Assembly (NCBI RefSeq): GCF_002797325.1
Contig: NZ_KZ454938.1
Location: 2,988,267-3,052,266 of the forward strand
DNA length: 64,000 nt
Direction: 5' to 3'
Source: Bacillus sp. FJAT-45037
GTDB lineage: Bacteria > Bacillota > Bacilli > Bacillales > Bacillaceae_D
Part shown: positions 61,266 through 64,000 of the stretch, one piece after another
Layout: each line of letters begins with the position of its first letter
Position numbering within the stretch: the first letter of the stretch is position 1
Position numbers and translations under genes: made by a program
Notes under the pieces: generated by a model
What the model was told of the DNA's origin: nothing
The model's input: the letters and a program-made list of their open reading frames with translations, nothing else
Databases searched by the model: none

Positions 61266-63098
61266 ATGCAAATCGTCGGTATAACAACACAACATGAGGT
61301 GTATGTTGCATCAAAAATCCATAAATTCCGTATGAATGAAATGGTTGTCATTGAAGACGATCATCTTCATCAGCCTAAAGGAGAGGTCGTGGAGACGTTT
61401 TCTTACAATCGTTATATTCCTATGGGGTTTGATAAAGGGATTGTTGATGACCAAGTGTTAAAAACACTAGAAAATATCGGCTATGATATAGGAGCAGATG
61501 ACATTCATTTAGCCAAGGTACGATTATTTGAAGAAGCAACGCAACCGATTCAAACAGGAGCGAGTGTAAGGCACCCTGAGTTTCACGAGATTGAGTCCTT
61601 ACTGGTGCAATCCAACCCGCGAGATGGGATGGTTTTAGGTGAGGTGAAATCAACTGATTTTATCGCACCCACGTTGCCTGATTCATTGAATGGCCTTATG
61701 CATATCCATGAACAAGAGGTGTTACGTGAACAAAATGGTGTCCCATTTATTTTTGATATTCGCGCGATGCAGCAATACCCTCATATCGGTGTTTTTGGAG
61801 GTTCGGGATCTGGAAAGTCATTTGGACTGAGGGTGATGTTGGAGGAGTTAATGAAACTATCGATACCGACTCTCGTATTCGATCCGCATTTTGAGATGAA
61901 TTTCTCTGCGCAGGCGAGTGGAATCGGGGAGACTCCTTCCTATAAAGAGAAATACACGGTCGTGCAAATTGGACGAGATGTAGGAGTGGACTTCTCGGCA
62001 TTATCAACACGTGATGTAGAGAGGCTTCTTCAAGCAGCAGGCTCATTAAGTGAATCGATGGTCAATGTGATCCAAACGATACATAAGCGTAAAGATAGTT
62101 ACCAATCGTTTAGTGATCGTGTTGCTAATTTGGCTGAAGCTCTAGAGCTTGGAAAACAAAAAGTAGAAGGATTTCTTCATGATGGAGGTATGTCACGTGA
62201 AGAGATTTCAAAATACAATACGTTTAAAAAGTTGCTAGATCAGTTTGGTAGTTTGCCGTTAGCGTCGGTCAAAGGGGTACAGTGGCGTGTAAATCGGTTG
62301 CACCATGCAGGGCTATTTCAACAAAATATTCGAGCGATTGAACAAGGAATTCATGCAGGTCAACTTGTGGTCGTTCAAGGAGCGGTTTGGTTATTACAAG
62401 TGTTCTCTAGTTATGTGATCGGTTCATTGTACGGGAAAAGACGGACTTATAAAGATGCGAAACTTCAACAGATGCAAGGCGAGTTTTTTCCGCCATTTGT
62501 AGTCGTAACAGACGAGGCTCATAATTTTGCACCGAAGGGCTACGATGCCCCGGCAAAATCTGTGTTAAAAGAAATTGCTCAAGAAGGTCGTAAATACGGA
62601 GTGTTTCTTATTTTTGCGACCCAGCGGCCAACCTTGTTAGATGAAACGATTACGGCTCAACTGAACTCGAAGTTTGTGTTTCGAACCGTTAGGGGAACCG
62701 ACATCCAGACGATCAAAGAAGAAACAGACCTCACGCATGATGAAGGCAAGCGTCTACCCTACTTACGTTCTGGAGATGTGTTTGTCTCATCAGCCATTAT
62801 TGGACGGACGATGGCTGTTCGTATTCGCTTTGCGCATTCAACGAGTCCGCATACCCTTAATCCATTTGATGAATTAAAGGAAATGAATGCAGCAAGCGAT
62901 GAAACCGTTCTGTCAGCAGTAACCCCGCTCCTTCCTTTGGCTGAGATGAGTATTATGAATGAGCTTCAAATGTTAAATAAAGCGGCCGGGAAAAGTTGGG
63001 ATGTTCAGACGTGGAAGCAAGAACTTGAGCGCTTATGTGGCAAAGGAAAACTAAAGAAACAGAAGACGCCTTTTGCTACTCTTTATGATCTCTCTTGA
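61266..63098 (+). CDS. herA: HerA-type DNA-translocating ATPase
   Basis: A 610-residue FtsK/HerA-superfamily ATPase. The N-terminal 150 residues form a HAS-barrel-like region (MQIVGITTQHEVYV). Walker A is GGSGSGKS (178-185), followed by LVFDPHFEMNF; Walker B is FVVVTDEAHNF (D416, E417) and an arginine-finger-like ATQRP lies at 451-455. It probably forms a hexamer that drives DNA into the NurA nuclease encoded 12 bases upstream. AAGGAGG precedes the ATG. The metS promoter overlaps its stop codon. Confidence 0.9.
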   Translation: MQIVGITTQHEVYVASKIHKFRMNEMVVIEDDHLHQPKGEVVETFSYNRYIPMGFDKGIVDDQVLKTLENIGYDIGADDIHLAKVRLFEEATQPIQTGASVRHPEFHEIESLLVQSNPRDGMVLGEVKSTDFIAPTLPDSLNGLMHIHEQEVLREQNGVPFIFDIRAMQQYPHIGVFGGSGSGKSFGLRVMLEELMKLSIPTLVFDPHFEMNFSAQASGIGETPSYKEKYTVVQIGRDVGVDFSALSTRDVERLLQAAGSLSESMVNVIQTIHKRKDSYQSFSDRVANLAEALELGKQKVEGFLHDGGMSREEISKYNTFKKLLDQFGSLPLASVKGVQWRVNRLHHAGLFQQNIRAIEQGIHAGQLVVVQGAVWLLQVFSSYVIGSLYGKRRTYKDAKLQQMQGEFFPPFVVVTDEAHNFAPKGYDAPAKSVLKEIAQEGRKYGVFLIFATQRPTLLDETITAQLNSKFVFRTVRGTDIQTIKEETDLTHDEGKRLPYLRSGDVFVSSAIIGRTMAVRIRFAHSTSPHTLNPFDELKEMNAASDETVLSAVTPLLPLAEMSIMNELQMLNKAAGKSWDVQTWKQELERLCGKGKLKKQKTPFATLYDLS

Positions 63099-63123
63099 CT
63101 CAGGCGATGAGGTTCGGTATATT
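63095..63123 (+). promoter_or_regulatory. metS promoter overlapping the herA stop
   Basis: TTGACT (63095-63100) and TATATT (63118-63123) with a 17-base spacer. The -35 contains the TGA stop codon of herA. Confidence 0.75.
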
Positions 63124-63174
63124 TTGGATAGATTTGAGGCATAAATGTAAGGACATCAACCGATATCATAGATC

Positions 63175-64000
<826 letters not shown>

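Overview
The window is a chromosomal replication-origin region from a low-GC, spore-forming Bacillaceae bacterium. The evidence is the gene order yyaC - parB/parA - noc - rsmG - mnmG - mnmE - jag - yidC - rnpA - rpmH - oriC - dnaA - dnaN - rlbA - recF - remB - gyrB - gyrA - rrn, which matches Bacillus subtilis closely. Sporulation genes (yyaC, bofA, csfB/gin), abrB and T-box leaders agree with this. The acidic GyrA tail and acidic lipoprotein linker would fit an alkaliphilic or halotolerant relative, but that is only an inference.

Layout. 1-3.4 kb: a truncated YkvI-like membrane protein, yyaC, a DUF554 protein and a cysteine-desulfurase-like enzyme. 3.4-12.6 kb: a leftward block for chromosome segregation and nucleoid occlusion (parB, parA, noc, with two perfect parS sites), rRNA and tRNA modification (rsmG, mnmG, mnmE), membrane insertion (jag, yidC), and rnpA/rpmH. 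12.7-14.7 kb: a bipartite oriC flanking dnaA. 14.7-22.2 kb: rightward replication genes dnaN to gyrA. 22.4-23.5 kb: an HD-GYP-like gene with an altered HD motif. 23.5-29.0 kb: rRNA operon 1, with tRNA-Ile and tRNA-Ala. 29.3-36.6 kb: yaaC, guaB, dacA, pdxST and T-box-controlled serS. 36.7-42.5 kb: a peptide/glutathione-type ABC transporter that has no counterpart at this point in the B. subtilis order. 42.6-47.0 kb: tRNA-Ser, tadA, SRP RNA, dnaX, ebfC, recR, yaaL, bofA. 47.1-52.5 kb: rRNA operon 2, without tRNAs. 52.8-60.1 kb: csfB, an Orn/Lys/Arg decarboxylase-family gene, tmk, darA, holB, ricT, yabA, yabB, yazA, rsmI, abrB. 60.3-63.1 kb: a NurA nuclease / HerA ATPase pair inserted between abrB and metS. 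63.1-64.0 kb: a T-box leader and the start of metS.

The most notable observations are: (i) a two-hairpin element in the rRNA spacers, present three times with compensatory base changes; (ii) 26 substitutions and one indel between the two 23S copies against one in 16S, dominated by A-to-C and T-to-G changes; (iii) the NurA-HerA pair; (iv) a parS palindrome that also has the form of an intrinsic terminator; (v) a possible -1 slippery heptamer in dnaX; (vi) a tRNA-Ser whose discriminator base reads T rather than G. No CRISPR array, insertion sequence or prophage was seen.
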